64,000 nt of DNA from Notolepis coatsorum (GCA_963971535.1 OZ020589.1:48852312-48916311); one strand, 5' to 3'. Shown: positions 42,357 through 53,548, counted from the stretch's first letter. Notes: generated from the letters alone by a model not told the origin. Made by a program: numbers and translations.

Positions 42357-43786
42357 TGTAACTGAGGGGTACAATTCCCTGACTGTATTACTAGATATGA
42401 TACTTACTACCACTACCTTTGTACTTAATATTCGGCCACCCAGTACACGGCATAAATATATTATCATAAACACTCTCACGTAGATGAAACGGATCCAACA
42501 CAAATGTACGAAGTCGAAGTATGCGTTTATTACTACACAGCAATGGTGTGTAGAGCAAGCACTTAATCACTTAATTACATTTATGAATTGAACTAGTATG
42601 CACTTTTATGGCAAAGAGTATTCGTCGGTATATCAATAGAGAATGTCCAATCTCTGATGGCGCAGGTGGTAAATATACGACCTGGAATAGTTAAGGAATA
42701 ACAGCAATGATACTTTAATGATTATAAGACTGGATACACTAAGGGGGGGTTAATCCGGTCGCTTGTAAGCCGACAAGAGTAGGAGGGGGGGGGGGTAGAA
42801 TCCGGCTGCCTCGTCCGGCCAAGGGTATCCCAGGTGAACCCACTGTAGTGCCGTTCAATGCGCCGGCGATCCTTGGACCACAGATGAAAGCAGGTGGACT
42901 CTTTGTGGGCCGGCTCTCTCCGGTCCACGGGGGAGAGACGTGAAGCGACCTCGTCTTGCAGAGCGTCTCCTCACCTTGCGTCCTCTCCAGGGGGGGGGGT
43001 TCCAACACACGGCAGTGTCGGGGGTCTTTATCCATGGAATAATCAAAGTATACAAAGCATAATCCGTGCCTGGGAAGGCGGGCTGTCGTCGGTAGAATAA
43101 TCCGGTATACAGGTCCACTCGCTCGTCGGCTCTGGGGCTCCTCGGGTGCAGCTTCACATGGGGTCAACCACCCTGGGTAAGCAGCCAGTTCTCTGCCCGA
43201 AACGATGGGGTACTGACTACGGTAGTATTCTCACCGCACGAAGCACTATATATTAACAGACTATTATTAGCTTAATAGACTACGTCCAACTCGACGATAT
43301 AGTGCCAAATATGACTATTCAAATATTAATATACACGATGTCTCAATACCGATGGTAGGCGAACTTGGCCTTACTCCCACACGTGGCGTCGCGGGGAGGC
43401 TTTACGTCTGTGACTCTATTGGAGGGTAAGAAACTGGACTGAAAAAGGAAGTCCTACTTTAGTAGCGCAGTATATATACGCACTATGAACAAATAGTCCC
43501 ATTAGTGGTGCGGTAGCCAGATTCCTACGCGGAACTAGGACTTGTTCGTACATGTGGAGCGGTACGTTTGAACTGGGTCTGAGGGGTATGGCAGCCTGGC
43601 ACCAAGGTCTCGACCAATAGTAGAATGGAGACTATTATGGGATGTTCAGTAGGCTAGAATGGATATTCAATGCATATTGTACAAGGAATATACAAGGGAT
43701 ATCAGGGAATATTAGAGAATATACAAATACAATTAAATATATATAAATAAATATATATATTCGGTTTAATCTGGCCCTTCACAACA
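42357..43786 (-). repeat. 5' LTR of the BEL/Pao element
   Basis: Promoter-side LTR on the minus strand, nearly identical to 34679-36113. It should hold the transcription start and polyadenylation signals, but I could not place them with confidence. Confidence 0.95.
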
Positions 43787-43791
43787 GTGCC

Positions 43792-44343
43792 CCTGTTCGT
43801 ATTGGCATTGTGGCTGTAGTACTGAACCGATTGTATGGCACCTGTAGCTGCTGAGACTGTAATGGCATGGCTTTAGCAGCTCCTGTGTGTAGATTGTACT
43901 GGTTGTATGGGTTCTGATGTGATAGAGTTGGTTTTGCAGGTTTGCTGCCTCCTGTTGGTGGAAGTCTGTATTGCCGTATTGAATCCATTGGCTGTGCATC
44001 AATTGTCATAGCAATTTTACTCCCTGTTGGTGGATGATTGACATGATGGCTTGATGTTTGTGGAACGAATTGCACAGCAGAGGGGTTGAAAGCAGCCTTT
44101 TCTTTTGACACATGAGTTCATTCCATCTGTGACTCTACTTTCAATGTCCGACCCTCTGTTCCTGAGGACAGTAACCTTGGCTGTCTGAGCAGCAATTTGA
44201 CTTTGTACTTCAAGCAATTCCTTTATTTTCCTTATGTGTTCCAGCTCATGCTTTATTTGTGCCTCCTGGGCTTCCAGCTCATGACTTTCTTTTAAGGCAG
44301 TCTCCATTATCAGGAGTTCAGCCATTTTTGCCTGTGCCAGGAT
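43792..44343 (-). pseudogene. old BEL/Pao gag fragment, continued
   Basis: On the minus strand it encodes a coiled-coil-like stretch, MAELLIMETALKESHELEAQ (about 44260-44325), then HELEHIRKIKELLEVQSQIA (about 44195-44255), then a Pro/Gln-rich linker (43792-44100) in another frame. In fish BEL/Pao gag proteins a charged helix of this kind precedes the gag core found here at 34160-34445. The young BEL/Pao element at 34679-43786 sits between the two. Confidence 0.65.
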
Positions 44344-45063
44344 TAGGGGTGGGACGATACATCGATCCAGATCGATATATCGATCTATTATCAATTATCA
44401 AATAGGATCGATGCAACGTAAAAAGAGAGATTCATATTGCGATACTCTTATTTTGAAAATCCCCTCGTGAGCATATCCGCCCGGCTGCAACAACAGTAGC
44501 TCAGCGCAGCTCAGCGTGTGTAGACGTTAGACAGCATTGCTTCTTGACTCTTGACTTGAGTCCGCCTATTTTGCCCGAAATAAGTGCCTGTTTTTTCCCC
44601 CACAAGGGGTCAAATGCATCTAACATGCTTTCCATCCTCGCCATTCCTTTATGCCCACGTCGCGTTAAATAACGAAATTAACGTTGCGTTAGCGTGAGCT
44701 AACTAAGCTAAGCTGATAGAGCGATAGAGAGAAACTAGGGACTGGGAAGGAGGGGGGGGGGGGGGGTTACTGCATTCTCGAGATAGTCCCACTAACAGGA
44801 TCTGGCCGGTACTGCACCTTCTGACTCCCAGTATGCCTTTTCCAGCCAAAATACAGCGCTGTGATAGGATATTAATATCGGAAAAAAAAGAAAAACGAAC
44901 CAAAAACAGTGAACAGGAGGTCTATTTGTATTAAAAACAATAGATTGTTTTTCATTTAAATGTCTGGAAGAGATCAAAAATAAAAATGTCAAATGATATT
45001 TCCATTGCCTTTTTCCAAAGAATCGATATCGTATCGTGATGAAACTGGTGATTCCCACCCCTA
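44344..45063. mobile_element. compact non-autonomous hAT element
   Basis: The ends TAGGGGTGGGACGATACATC and GGTGATTCCCACCCCTA, with the octamer GCCAGGAT duplicated at 44336-44343 and 45064-45071. It interrupts the old BEL/Pao gag frame. The same two ends bound the 12-kb element at 9668-21810. Bases about 44765-44900 also resemble 3697-3830 of a piggyBac-like element. Confidence 0.93.
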
Positions 45064-45071
45064 GCCAGGAT

Positions 45072-45117
45072 ACATGCAGACACATTTAAAGACAGAGTGT
45101 CTAGTAGAGCTACCACG
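45072..45117 (-). pseudogene. old BEL/Pao gag sliver between two insertions
   Basis: About 46 bases continue the gag reading frame (SSTRHSVFKCVCILAQAK across the hAT site) up to the tail of the LINE at 45118. Its other flank resumes at 48328. Confidence 0.5.
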
Positions 45118-45430
45118 TGAATGAATGAATGAATGAATGAATGAAAACTTTATTAACAGATTGCAGAATGGGTACAGTACAGTACAGCTCAATACATACA
45201 ATTGTTAAGGGGATGCAGACCAGAGAAAGACTTTCGTCTTGTTTACATCAGGGTCCCCCATTTTCAATTCATCGTAACATATATGACATACATGACATAC
45301 AGTACTGCTCCATCTATACATTTATGACATACCAGATTTGCAATTACAGTACTGTTTGTGATACAAAAAGAGTCCAGAAAGAAAAGAGTATATACATTAG
45401 GCGTGGAAACTGTACATTGGATTGGGTAGG

Positions 45431-45560
45431 TGGGGGTGGGGGGGGACTGTACATTGGAGGTGGTTGGGTGGGTGGGTGGGGGGTTGGTTAGGAGTGGGGG
45501 GGGGGGGGGGGGGGGGTTGGGTAGGAGTGGGGGGGGGGGGGTTGGGTAGGAGGGGTGGGT
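45431..45560 (+). repeat. expanded G-runs in the LINE 3' UTR
   Basis: Runs of up to about 18 G (near 45497-45516) between TGTACATTGG motifs. Homologous to 22771-22960 but longer. Confidence 0.85.
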
Positions 45561-46359
45561 GGGGGACACTGTACAACTGTACAAACAACACTGTACATTG
45601 GATTATTGACAAGACCATACTTGGTAATTTACTGTACATTGGAGGGGGTTGTGTTCGGACATTTACAGGGGCCAGTTTCGAGCTGCAGTCTCCCTTAGGT
45701 GTTTTTTGAGAGTGTTTTTGAAAGTGGGTAGTGATTCACATTCCTTTACAGCAGGGCTATTCAACTAAATTGTTCAGGGGGCCACATTGTCAGAAACCCA
45801 AGGGGCCAGGGGCCGGACTGCCACGGCGCCTCCCCGTGCTATGAATATATGTACACTTGACACAACACGCAACCACATTTTCACAACTTTTATTTAACTA
45901 CATTGCAAAAGTAGTATACTTTAAAAAAAAACATGCTTCATTTATGTGCCACATCTGCAACATCTCCTGCAGAAAGTGCTTCATTTATGACTGTGCAACA
46001 ACTGCAACATCTCCTCTTCAACATTTCAATATAAAAATAAAATAAAAAACAAACAAGTGCATGATGTGCATCTGAACATTCTAACATCAATACTTGAACA
46101 AAAAAATACATTTATAGTGCAGCTGAGCTTATGAAAAAGTGCTTCATGTCTGTGCAACAACAGCAAATCACAGCACCTTATTAGCACTTATTGTCCACTC
46201 TTAACTCTCAAACATCAGGGGGGTGGGGGGCAGACAGGCCTAGCCTACATACACACATCTAATGAGAGCGATTGCACTTCTTTGACTGGGCAATGGCAGA
46301 GAAAGAGGGTTCATAGGAAGTGAGGGCTACCCGCAAACAGTGATGCAAATGCTCATTTG

Positions 46360-46677
46360 TCAAGGAGGAACGTTGCTTGTTTTAATGGCATTCATGTGAG
46401 AGAAACTGGATTCACAGGTGTATGTTGAGCCAAACATTGTTAGCACAGATATTGCCAGCGTTTTTATTTTGGGGAATGTCTTGACATGAATACACTTTAT
46501 CCAAAATGTTGTGGTGGATTCATTCTCAAGTGCCTGCTTCAGAGCAGATGATGCTTGCATGTCAATTATTTCAAGTTGCAGGAGACCTTCATCAATGTGA
46601 AGTGATGCAAGGAACTCTTGTCCTTTTGTGGAAATAGCAGCTACATTGGCAAATGGGTTGCTCACAAAATGCATCAA
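46360..46677 (-). pseudogene. hAT transposase C-terminal fragment
   Basis: A minus-strand frame of 105 codons contains GQEFLASLHIDEGLLQLEII and the dimerisation-region signature MFGSTYTCESSFSHMNAIKT, typical of Charlie-like transposases related to GTF2IRD2 and SCAND3. The N-terminal two thirds are absent. The frame stops at the adjacent LINE insertion at 46678. Confidence 0.75.
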
Positions 46678-47455
46678 TTCATCATCATCATCATCATCAT
46701 TTTATTTATCCGTACATGGAATCACCACAGTCCAACAGTACATATTCACATAATTCACAAAAAATACCATGGCCGAAAGGAACAGGAAGAAGAAAAAATC
46801 TTATATATACCTGCCCCTACACACGTACAACACACCGATAGACATATTGTGTAAAACCAAACAGAATATACCCATTTTGCAAAAAATAAATAAAAATTTA
46901 ACATCAACACAACCAAATTAAATCAACATAAATAAACCCATTTTGTCTATCTATCAGTCAAACTACATATTTAGGTTAATTCATTTACACACACACACCC
47001 CCACACACACACACTTATATAATGTATTATACTTCTATATACTATCTAATTTCTATTTTATTATAATATAACTAAATCATACTATTTATTCTACACCATA
47101 TTGGTACAGTATTATACAATATTTTAATATATTATTATTCTATGTTACGCTGCTATATACTATATTACTATACTCATACTGGCCTACACTACAACTCTAT
47201 GCTACGTCCTGACACGCTAAACTGCAATATTATACTAAACTGTGCTATACTGTCTATGTATCTTTTCTTTGCACAACCTTTTGAAGTGAAATATATTATT
47301 GGAACTCTTTTCATCGTTCTGCAAAGAGTTCCATAGTTTGATACCTAATTCAAATCGACTTGCAAAGTTTTCCCTCAATTTATCAATGAAATCTGTCATT
47401 AATTGAGTGACTTTTGGCTCAATTGTGCGTGTTAACGTTGACATGAAGAAAAAAT

Positions 47456-47460
<5 letters not shown>
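46678..47460 (-). mobile_element. LINE 3' end inserted in the hAT element
   Basis: A (TCA)n tail at 46678-46701 begins the insertion. On the minus strand the right part encodes FELGIKLWNSLQ and FKRLCKEKI (about 47250-47350), a typical LINE C-terminus. An A-run lies at 47461-47493. The intervening sequence is AT-rich 3' UTR. Confidence 0.55.
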
Positions 47461-47498
<38 letters not shown>

Positions 47499-47577
47499 TC
47501 ATGTAATCTTTGGTGGGCCGGTCAGAATCATCCCGCGGGCCGGATCTGGCCCGCGGGCCGCCAGTTGAATAGCCCTG

Positions 47578-48327
47578 CTTTACAGCTTTGGGTAGGGCGT
47601 TCCACATTGATGTGGCATAATTGCGAAACGTGTTTAGTCCCTTGTTTGAGCCGAATCTGGGTTTAACATGATTTGTGGAGCTCCCTCTGGTGTTGTGATC
47701 GTGGTATTCACTGACCTTTGGGAAGTATTTTGTCATGTACATGGGTACCTTGGTCGTGTAGTGTATCTTGTAGACCAGGCCCATTGCAAGTTGCTGTACT
47801 CTGTCGTCTACTCTAAGCCATCCTAGGTTGTCAAAGTGGGCAGGGGTGAGGTGGGTTCTAGGAGTAAGGTCAAGCAGTAGTCTGACCAGTTTGTTTTGAG
47901 ATGTTTGTAATTTTGTTTTTAGCGCCTTTGAGGTGCTTTGGTACCATGAGGTGCAAGCATAGTCGTAGTACCCTTGAATGAGTGCTCCTGCTAGAGTCTT
48001 CAGGGTATTCTTGTTTACCAGTGAGGAGATCCGGTACAAGAATCGAGTTCGTTGGTTGACTTTTTTTATTACATTGGATGCCATTTTGTCACAGGAAAGA
48101 TTTGCCTCTAGGATGGAACACAGGTAGGTAATATCTTCTTTCCTTGTGACAATATTGTCACCCACTGTAACTGAGAAGCCGTCGGTCTTGCTGAGTTTGT
48201 TATTTGAACCGAAGAGAATGGACTCTGTTTTGCCCATGTGTAATGATAGTTTGTTATCAGCGAGCCATATGCAGATTTTGCCTAGTTCTGAGCTGAGGGT
48301 TTTTTCAACCTGTAACTTGTTCTTGTA
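47578..48327 (-). pseudogene. LINE reverse transcriptase C-terminal region
   Basis: The minus-strand frame includes ICIWLADNKLSLHMGKTESI (about 48205-48265) and NKLVRLLLDLTPRTHLTPAH (about 47840-47900). It is almost identical to the corresponding part of 23049-25325. The frame runs on without a stop into the BEL/Pao gag relic upstream, which is a chance fusion. Confidence 0.85.
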
Positions 48328-48785
48328 CGTGACATTCGATTTACCACCAGTATTAGAAACACTGTCATTTGGCCCAATACTATCCACATCCTCATTTCCT
48401 TTTGACACAGCATTGAAATTTGAACCATCATTATCCAGAACCTCATTTGTATTGGGCACATCACTGATTTCATCATCCTCAACATGTGTGAGTGTGCATT
48501 GCTCCCTGTTTGCAAGCACCCATCTTTCCATTTGGTCAATGATCCGATTAACATTGTGCATATGACTTTGAAACCATTCCGTTTGTTTGGACATTTCATC
48601 ATCAGGCAATAAAGGCTTTAGTGACTCATGCAACCTTGTAGTTTCACCACATAATTTCCACAACATGTCATGCTTGATTTGCATGACAGAAATGTTTTCA
48701 TTTGAACCCATCATTTGATCCAATTCTTTAGCCAGTTTACACAATTGTTTTAATCCAGAATTCCTTTCCTTATGCAATAACATGA
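48328..48785 (-). pseudogene. old BEL/Pao gag N-terminal fragment
   Basis: Minus-strand coding with RNSGLKQLCKLAKELDQMMG (about 48700-48765), then LHESLKPLLPDDEMSKQTEW (about 48570-48630), an acidic linker, and KSNVT at the LINE junction. It resembles the N-terminal helical region of fish BEL/Pao gag. With 45072-45117, 43792-44343, 33626-34678 and 32461-32745 it forms one split element. A (GTT)n run borders it at 48786. Confidence 0.6.
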
Positions 48786-48975
48786 TTTTTTTTGTTGTTG
48801 TTGTTGTTGTTGTTGTTGTTCCAAATGTTATCGGAAATGTATCGAATCGAATCGTGGTCAAATGAAAAGATTTCATGATGCATTGAATCGTTGCCTGAAG
48901 AATCATAATCGAATCGAATCGTTGTGAGGTCGAATCGTTACACCCCTACTGGTATCGGTATCGGAACAACTAGTT
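48786..48975. mobile_element. two abutting hAT-like element ends
   Basis: Bases about 48830-48950 carry AATCGAATCGAATCGT motifs ending CGAATCGTTACACCCCTA, a hAT-like terminus. It is followed directly by GGTATCGGTATCGGAACAAC (48953-48972), which is the terminus of the 10899-11939 family. Neither has a visible partner end here. Confidence 0.5.
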
Positions 48976-49029
48976 ATTACTGGTGACAGATATGATACCC
49001 ACCACTGTGTCCTTTATGAAAAGGTTGGG

Positions 49030-50540
49030 TGGCCTTCTCTGGTTGAAAGGCGTAACTATCATTGGTACAGACCGGTGGCACTCACCTCTGTGGTCATGAA
49101 ATGCTTTGAGAGGCTGGTCAAGGATTACATCTGTGCCTCCTTCCCTAGTAACATGGACCCATTGCAGTTTGCATACAGGACAAACAGGTCCCCTGACGAC
49201 GCGGTCTCCCAGGTACTGCACAACACCCTTTCTCCTCTTGACAGTCAGAAGGGGGGCTATGTGAGATTGCTGTTCATTGACTATGTTCAGCTTTCAACAC
49301 CATATTCCCCACCAGACTGGTTGACAAGCTGATCGATCTGGGTCTGAGCTCCACCCTGAGCGCCTGGATCCTGGACTTTCTGAGTGACGGGCCCCATGCG
49401 GTCAGGGTGGGTGGACACACCTCCAACTCAATCTCCCTGAGCATCGGGTCCCCCCAGGGCTGTGTTCTCAGCCCCCTGCTGTATTCACTGTACACACATG
49501 ACTGTGTGGCCAGGTTCAGCTCCAACTACATAGTGAAGTTTGCTGACGACACGTGGTGGTGGGGCTGATCTCTAACAACGACGAGAAAGCCTACCGGGAG
49601 GAGGTTGATGTACTGGCACGCTGGTGCCGGGATAACAGTCTACTCCTGAACATTGGTAAAACCAAGGAGCTGATAGTGGATTTCAGGAGAATACAGCAGG
49701 GGACACACACGCCACTGTGGATAAATGAGGCTATCGTGGACAGGGTGAGCAGTCTTAAGTACCTGGGGGTCCACATCTCAGAGGATCTGACATGGACAAC
49801 ACACATAGACTCTGTGGTAAAAAAGGTGAAACAGCGCCTCTATCACCGGAGACAATTAAGGAAGTTCAGAGTATCGGGGAAGATACTCCACTCCTTCTAT
49901 TCCGGGGCTGTAGAGAGCATTCTGACTGGAAACATCACTGCCTGGTTTGGAAACAGCACGGCCCAGGACAGGAAGGCCCTACAGAGAGTGGTGCGCTCAG
50001 CAGAGCGTACTACGGGTATTGCACTACCACCCCTGCAGGACTTATATAACAGGAGGTGCAAATCCAGAGCCTGCAGAATAATGAAAGACCCCCACCACCC
50101 CAACAACAGCCTGTTCAAGCTGCTGTGATCAGGCAAGCGCCTACGCCTACACGCAGCAAGAACACAGAGGCTCAGCTTCTTCCCCCAGGCCATCAGAACA
50201 TTGAACTCTCCAAACACAAGTACACATGAGCACACACATACACACACACACAACACACATGCTGCATTCGCTCACACACAAACGGTCACTTTAAACAAAA
50301 TGGAAAGGACACTTAAAGGGACGAGGAAAATAAAGGTCACTTTAAGGAAATAACTGATGTGGTTCTTGTATAGTATAGTTTAGAAATAGCATGTATAGCA
50401 TAATGATATAGAGTAAAAACTGTATATTGTATAGTAGTGTACATAGGACCCAGTGTCTTAATCCGTAGCTAACATTGTATTGCACCATCTCAGGACTTTA
50501 GCATGTCTATTTTATCATGTCTATTTTATGTCTATTTTAT
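49030..50540 (+). pseudogene. Rex1/CR1-like LINE reverse transcriptase
   Basis: Plus-strand coding in shifting frames: PVALTSVVMKCFERLVKDYI (about 49072-49130), DPLQFAYRTNRSPDDAV (about 49155), SIGSPQGCVLSPLLYSLYTH (about 49440-49500), VKFADDTVVV (about 49535-49565, catalytic FADD) and a 191-codon C-terminal frame (49553-50128) with YLGVHISEDLTWTTHID and VVRSAERTTGIALPPLQDLY. It is related to 13043-14177. A frameshift falls near 49285-49300. The 3' UTR continues to about 50540, then from 51568 to 51660 after an inserted LINE. Confidence 0.8.
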
Positions 50541-51567
50541 TACCCGTTTATTATGTTGATGATACAGTGATTTATTCCTCTAAGTCTGATATTCAACAAA
50601 TTCAGTATGCTTTACAGACTCATTTTGATGCTGTTCAGAAATGGTTAGCTATTAACAAACTTTTATTAAATAAGAAGAAGTCCTATAGTATGCCGTTTGG
50701 TACTAGATCAAATCTGTTGCAAATATCAAATCAGTTGTCGATTACGTTTTTAGATGATGCTCCTCTCGAGAATGTCGATGAATATAAGTACCTGGGTCTT
50801 TGGCTTGATTCTCAACTCACCTTCAAGTCACATATTGATGCTGTGATAAAGAAAACAAATTGTAGCCTGATAATATTGTATCGTTCTATTAACTGTTTTT
50901 CTCTTCAAGTTAGGAAAATAATCATTATACAGCTGGTACTTCCAATAGTGGACTATGCAGACATAGTCTATCAGAACACCACACTAACAAATCTCCGTCC
51001 TTTAAATGTCACTTATAATAGTGTTTGCAGATTTATATTGAGGTGCCCTTATAGAACCCATCACTGTCTTATGTCAGAAGACATTTTCATTGGTTGGTTT
51101 TTGTTTACAAATGTATTTACTTTAATTATCCCCGCTATCTAAAGCAGTTCTTAACACCATATAGTTCAACTTATAATTTAAGACACACGGATCATCCTTT
51201 CTTTACTATACCTCGAACCACCAAAGATATTGGTCGACTTGCCTTTAAATATAAAGCACCAGCTGATTGGAACAAACTGCCTAGTTCACTTTACTGTGTT
51301 AGGGCTTACATGTTGTTTACAGATCAAATTATAATTTTGTATGTGTTTTATAGGGGAACATATATATATATTGGTGATCCTCTTGGGAGGAATCAGTGTG
51401 GATTGTGGGGGTGAGCTTGGGAGAGCGTCTGTCAGTGTATAAGTGTATTTGTTGTCCTGTGTTTTGTTTAGTTATGTATTGTATTGTATGTTTTGTATCC
51501 TATGTTAAGGACCCCCTCGAAAACGAGATAGCATATCTCAAAGGGTTTATCCTTCTAATACATTTCA
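50541..51567 (+). pseudogene. second LINE inserted in the Rex1-like 3' UTR
   Basis: It starts within the reverse transcriptase at YYVDDTVIYSSKSDIQQIQY (about 50550, motif C). It continues with KYLGLWLDSQLTFKSHIDAV (about 50790-50850) and, in another frame, GRLAFKYKAPADWNKLP (about 51230-51280). The 3' UTR has the CCCTCGAAAACGAGATAGCA block (51513-51532), like those at 56400 and 10450. 'Tgtctattttatt' flanks it on both sides (about 50529 and 51573), a probable target duplication. It is 5' truncated. Confidence 0.75.
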
Positions 51568-51660
51568 AATGTCTATTTTATTATTTAGTATTATTGCACA
51601 ATCAAAGCGGGCATGGCCACCCACATTTCACTGTATGCCAAATAAACCTCTTGAATTTGT
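51568..51660 (+). mobile_element. 3' end of the Rex1-like LINE
   Basis: The sequence resumes after the inserted LINE and ends 'tgccaaataaacctcttgaa' with T-rich repeats. Confidence 0.6.
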
Positions 51661-51979
51661 TTATTTTAATATTTACAATTAAAGCCCTTATTAGTAAACT
51701 CCCCCCTTACCTCACAACACTGTTGGAATGGAATATTGGAACCTATTCTACACTTTCAAATGACTGGTGGGTTCTTAGGGATCCTCGAGGTTTCTCTGAA
51801 CTAGTACAGCATTGAGATGCTGGAGACACATGGCTAATTGGTACGTATATGTGTGTAATGAATCATTCCAGCAACAATAGGCTTCTATTACTCAAATTAC
51901 TTGTTTTATTAGGAGATCGCGAATATGCGCTGACCCCACTCACCAACCCCCAGACGGAGCAGGAGGTGGTCTACAATGA
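51661..51979 (+). pseudogene. LINE C-terminal fragment
   Basis: LISKLPPYLTTLLEWN and WWVLRDPRGFSEL (about 51690-51800) resemble a LINE C-terminal region. In sequence logic the next part (AFSHYAPFLWNTLQ) is found at about 56115, so the intervening 4.3 kb may have inserted here. The rest up to 51979 shows no gene. Confidence 0.5.
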
Positions 51980-52433
51980 GAGAAAACTTTATTTAACAGA
52001 TTGCAGAATGGGTACAATACAGTACGGCTCAATACATACAATTGTTATGGGGATGCAGACCAGAGAAAGACGTTTGTCTTGTTTACATCAGGGTCCCCCA
52101 TTTTCAATTCATAGTGACATTTATGACATACACAACATACATGACATCATGACATTTATGGCATAGGGACATACATGACATACAGGTATATAGTACTGTT
52201 ACATTTGTGACATATATGATATGCAAATATACAGTACTGTTACCCATAGATCCTGACAGAGTATATACATATGATGGGAAGGAGACTGACTGTATATTAG
52301 GAGGGGGTGGGTGGGTGGGAGAGAAATATAAATACGGTGGGGAGAGAATATATACATACGGTGGGGAGGAGACTGTACATTTGGAGGGGGTGGGTGGGTG
52401 GGAGAGAAATATACATACGGTGGGGAGGGAATA

Positions 52434-53548
52434 CCGTAATTTTCTGACTATAAGCCGCGCCTTTCCCCCCCATTTTTCGACCCTGCGGCTTATATAACGG
52501 TGCGGCTAATCTATGGCTTTTTACAGCTAACGGCCACTAGGGGACCTCCTAAATCTATGGATTTTACAGGTTACATGAAGAGTTTATCGCCGGCCACTAG
52601 AGGGCAGCGCCTTACCAGTATCCAACCGGATATGCCTTGCTCCGTTATGGTATTGCTGAGCGGCCATCTTGGTTTTCACGGACATTCATTCCCTCGCCTC
52701 GAGTCGAGACGTTCATTCACTTATTCACGTGAGATGTTTACTTCACTGTTATTGTTGATATATTTTTTTTTATCCACTTTTTCTCCCATTTTCTATATTT
52801 TCTCCCATCCCAATTTCGTATCATCCAATTCAACCCTCCCCTGTCACGAACGCTGTTTCTTGCCTCCCACAAGCCGGCTGCAATGTGGACTAAGTCATAC
52901 ATAGCACAAGTCCCCTCCGGTACTTGAGGTAACAGCAGTCGCATCTTTTCACCTGCGCAGCTCGATCTCTCAGTGGCGAGGAGTAACGCGTGGGAGGCTC
53001 ACGCTGCCCCAGACACTTCCTGATTCTACTGCGCAGGCGCACTAACCGACCTGTAGGAGTCGCTGTCCACAACGCCCGATCCCCACCCATCAGTTTCCCA
53101 CCCCCTAATACGGCCAATGTGTATTAGTATGAACGACCAGCTAAATTGAAAGCAATGTGGAGTGCAGGCGAGCCCAGCGTCTCCGCATTCGTGGCGAGCG
53201 CCTTGCCCACTACGCCACGTAGCCGCCCCTGTTGATATATATTATATATATATATTTGTTACTATAGTGTTGTTATTTGAGTGCACCGTTTAAGTTTGAA
53301 AGTTGAAAAGTTTGTGTCTGAAACGCTATGTGATACAGTACAGTTTGTTTAAATGTTAATAAATGGGAGCTTCCTCAAACAGCCATCTCTTTCCCAACAA
53401 TCCCCTCTGTGCACGAACCCTTACATATGGTAATTAAACATTAAAACACCTGTGGCTTATAGTCCTGTGCGGCTTATATATGTACACATCATTCAATTTA
53501 GCTGCTGCGGCTTATATTCAGGTGCGCCTTATAGTCCGAAAATTACGG
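52434..53548. mobile_element. TA-flanked terminal-inverted-repeat element
   Basis: The ends CCGTAATTTTCTGACTATAA and TTATAGTCCGAAAATTACGG are inverted, with TA on both sides (52432-52433 and 53549-53550). Subterminal GCGGCTTATA motifs repeat on both sides. A 2-bp TA duplication excludes hAT; I cannot decide among the TA-using superfamilies. A SINE interrupts it. No transposase was seen. Confidence 0.85.
52764..53229 (-). mobile_element. tRNA-derived SINE
   Basis: The 11-bp repeat TGTTGATATAT flanks it at 52753-52763 and 53230-53240. It is nearly the same as 9911-10880 outside that copy's hAT insertion. The minus-strand head has GGCTACGTGGCGTAGTGGG (A-box). The B-box region is shortened here (near 53165), so this copy may lack a full promoter. 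Confidence 0.9.

Larger units (their letters stand above)
34679..43786 (-). mobile_element. complete young BEL/Pao LTR retrotransposon
   Basis: The element is 9108 bp on the minus strand, flanked by a perfect 5-bp duplication GTGCC (34674-34678 and 43787-43791). It has two LTRs of 1435 and 1430 bp, a tRNA-Tyr-like primer site, a polypurine tract and one uninterrupted gag-pol frame. By eye the LTRs differ by one substitution (35275 T versus 42952 C) and two simple-repeat length changes, indicating a recent insertion. It landed inside the gag region of an older BEL/Pao relic. All expected domains are present, so it may be competent. Confidence 0.95.
45752..47577 (-). mobile_element. hAT element of the GTF2IRD2/Charlie-like group, inside the LINE
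   Basis: The ends CAGGGCTATTCAACT and AGTTGAATAGCCCTG are inverted. The octamer CTTTACAG is duplicated at 45744-45751 and 47578-47585. GC-rich subterminal palindromes (cccgcgggccgg, about 47532-47560) are visible. It splits the LINE coding sequence just before its last codons. Confidence 0.93.
45118..48327 (-). mobile_element. CR1/L2-group LINE, 5' truncated, holding a hAT element
   Basis: Same family as 22433-25310. The 3' (TGAATGAA)n tail is at 45118-45144, and the G-rich 3' UTR at 45431-45560. Coding begins at about 48327 and runs left, containing the region just after the FADD motif to the C-terminus (for example FRNYATSMWNALPKAVK, about 47590-47640). 'Acgtga' occurs at both edges (about 45114 and 48327), a probable target duplication within the old BEL/Pao gag. 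Confidence 0.85.

Noticed and set aside
48328..48906. A 495-codon protein spanning 47419-48906
   Set aside because: It joins BEL/Pao gag, LINE reverse transcriptase and part of a hAT element by chance readthrough across insertion junctions.
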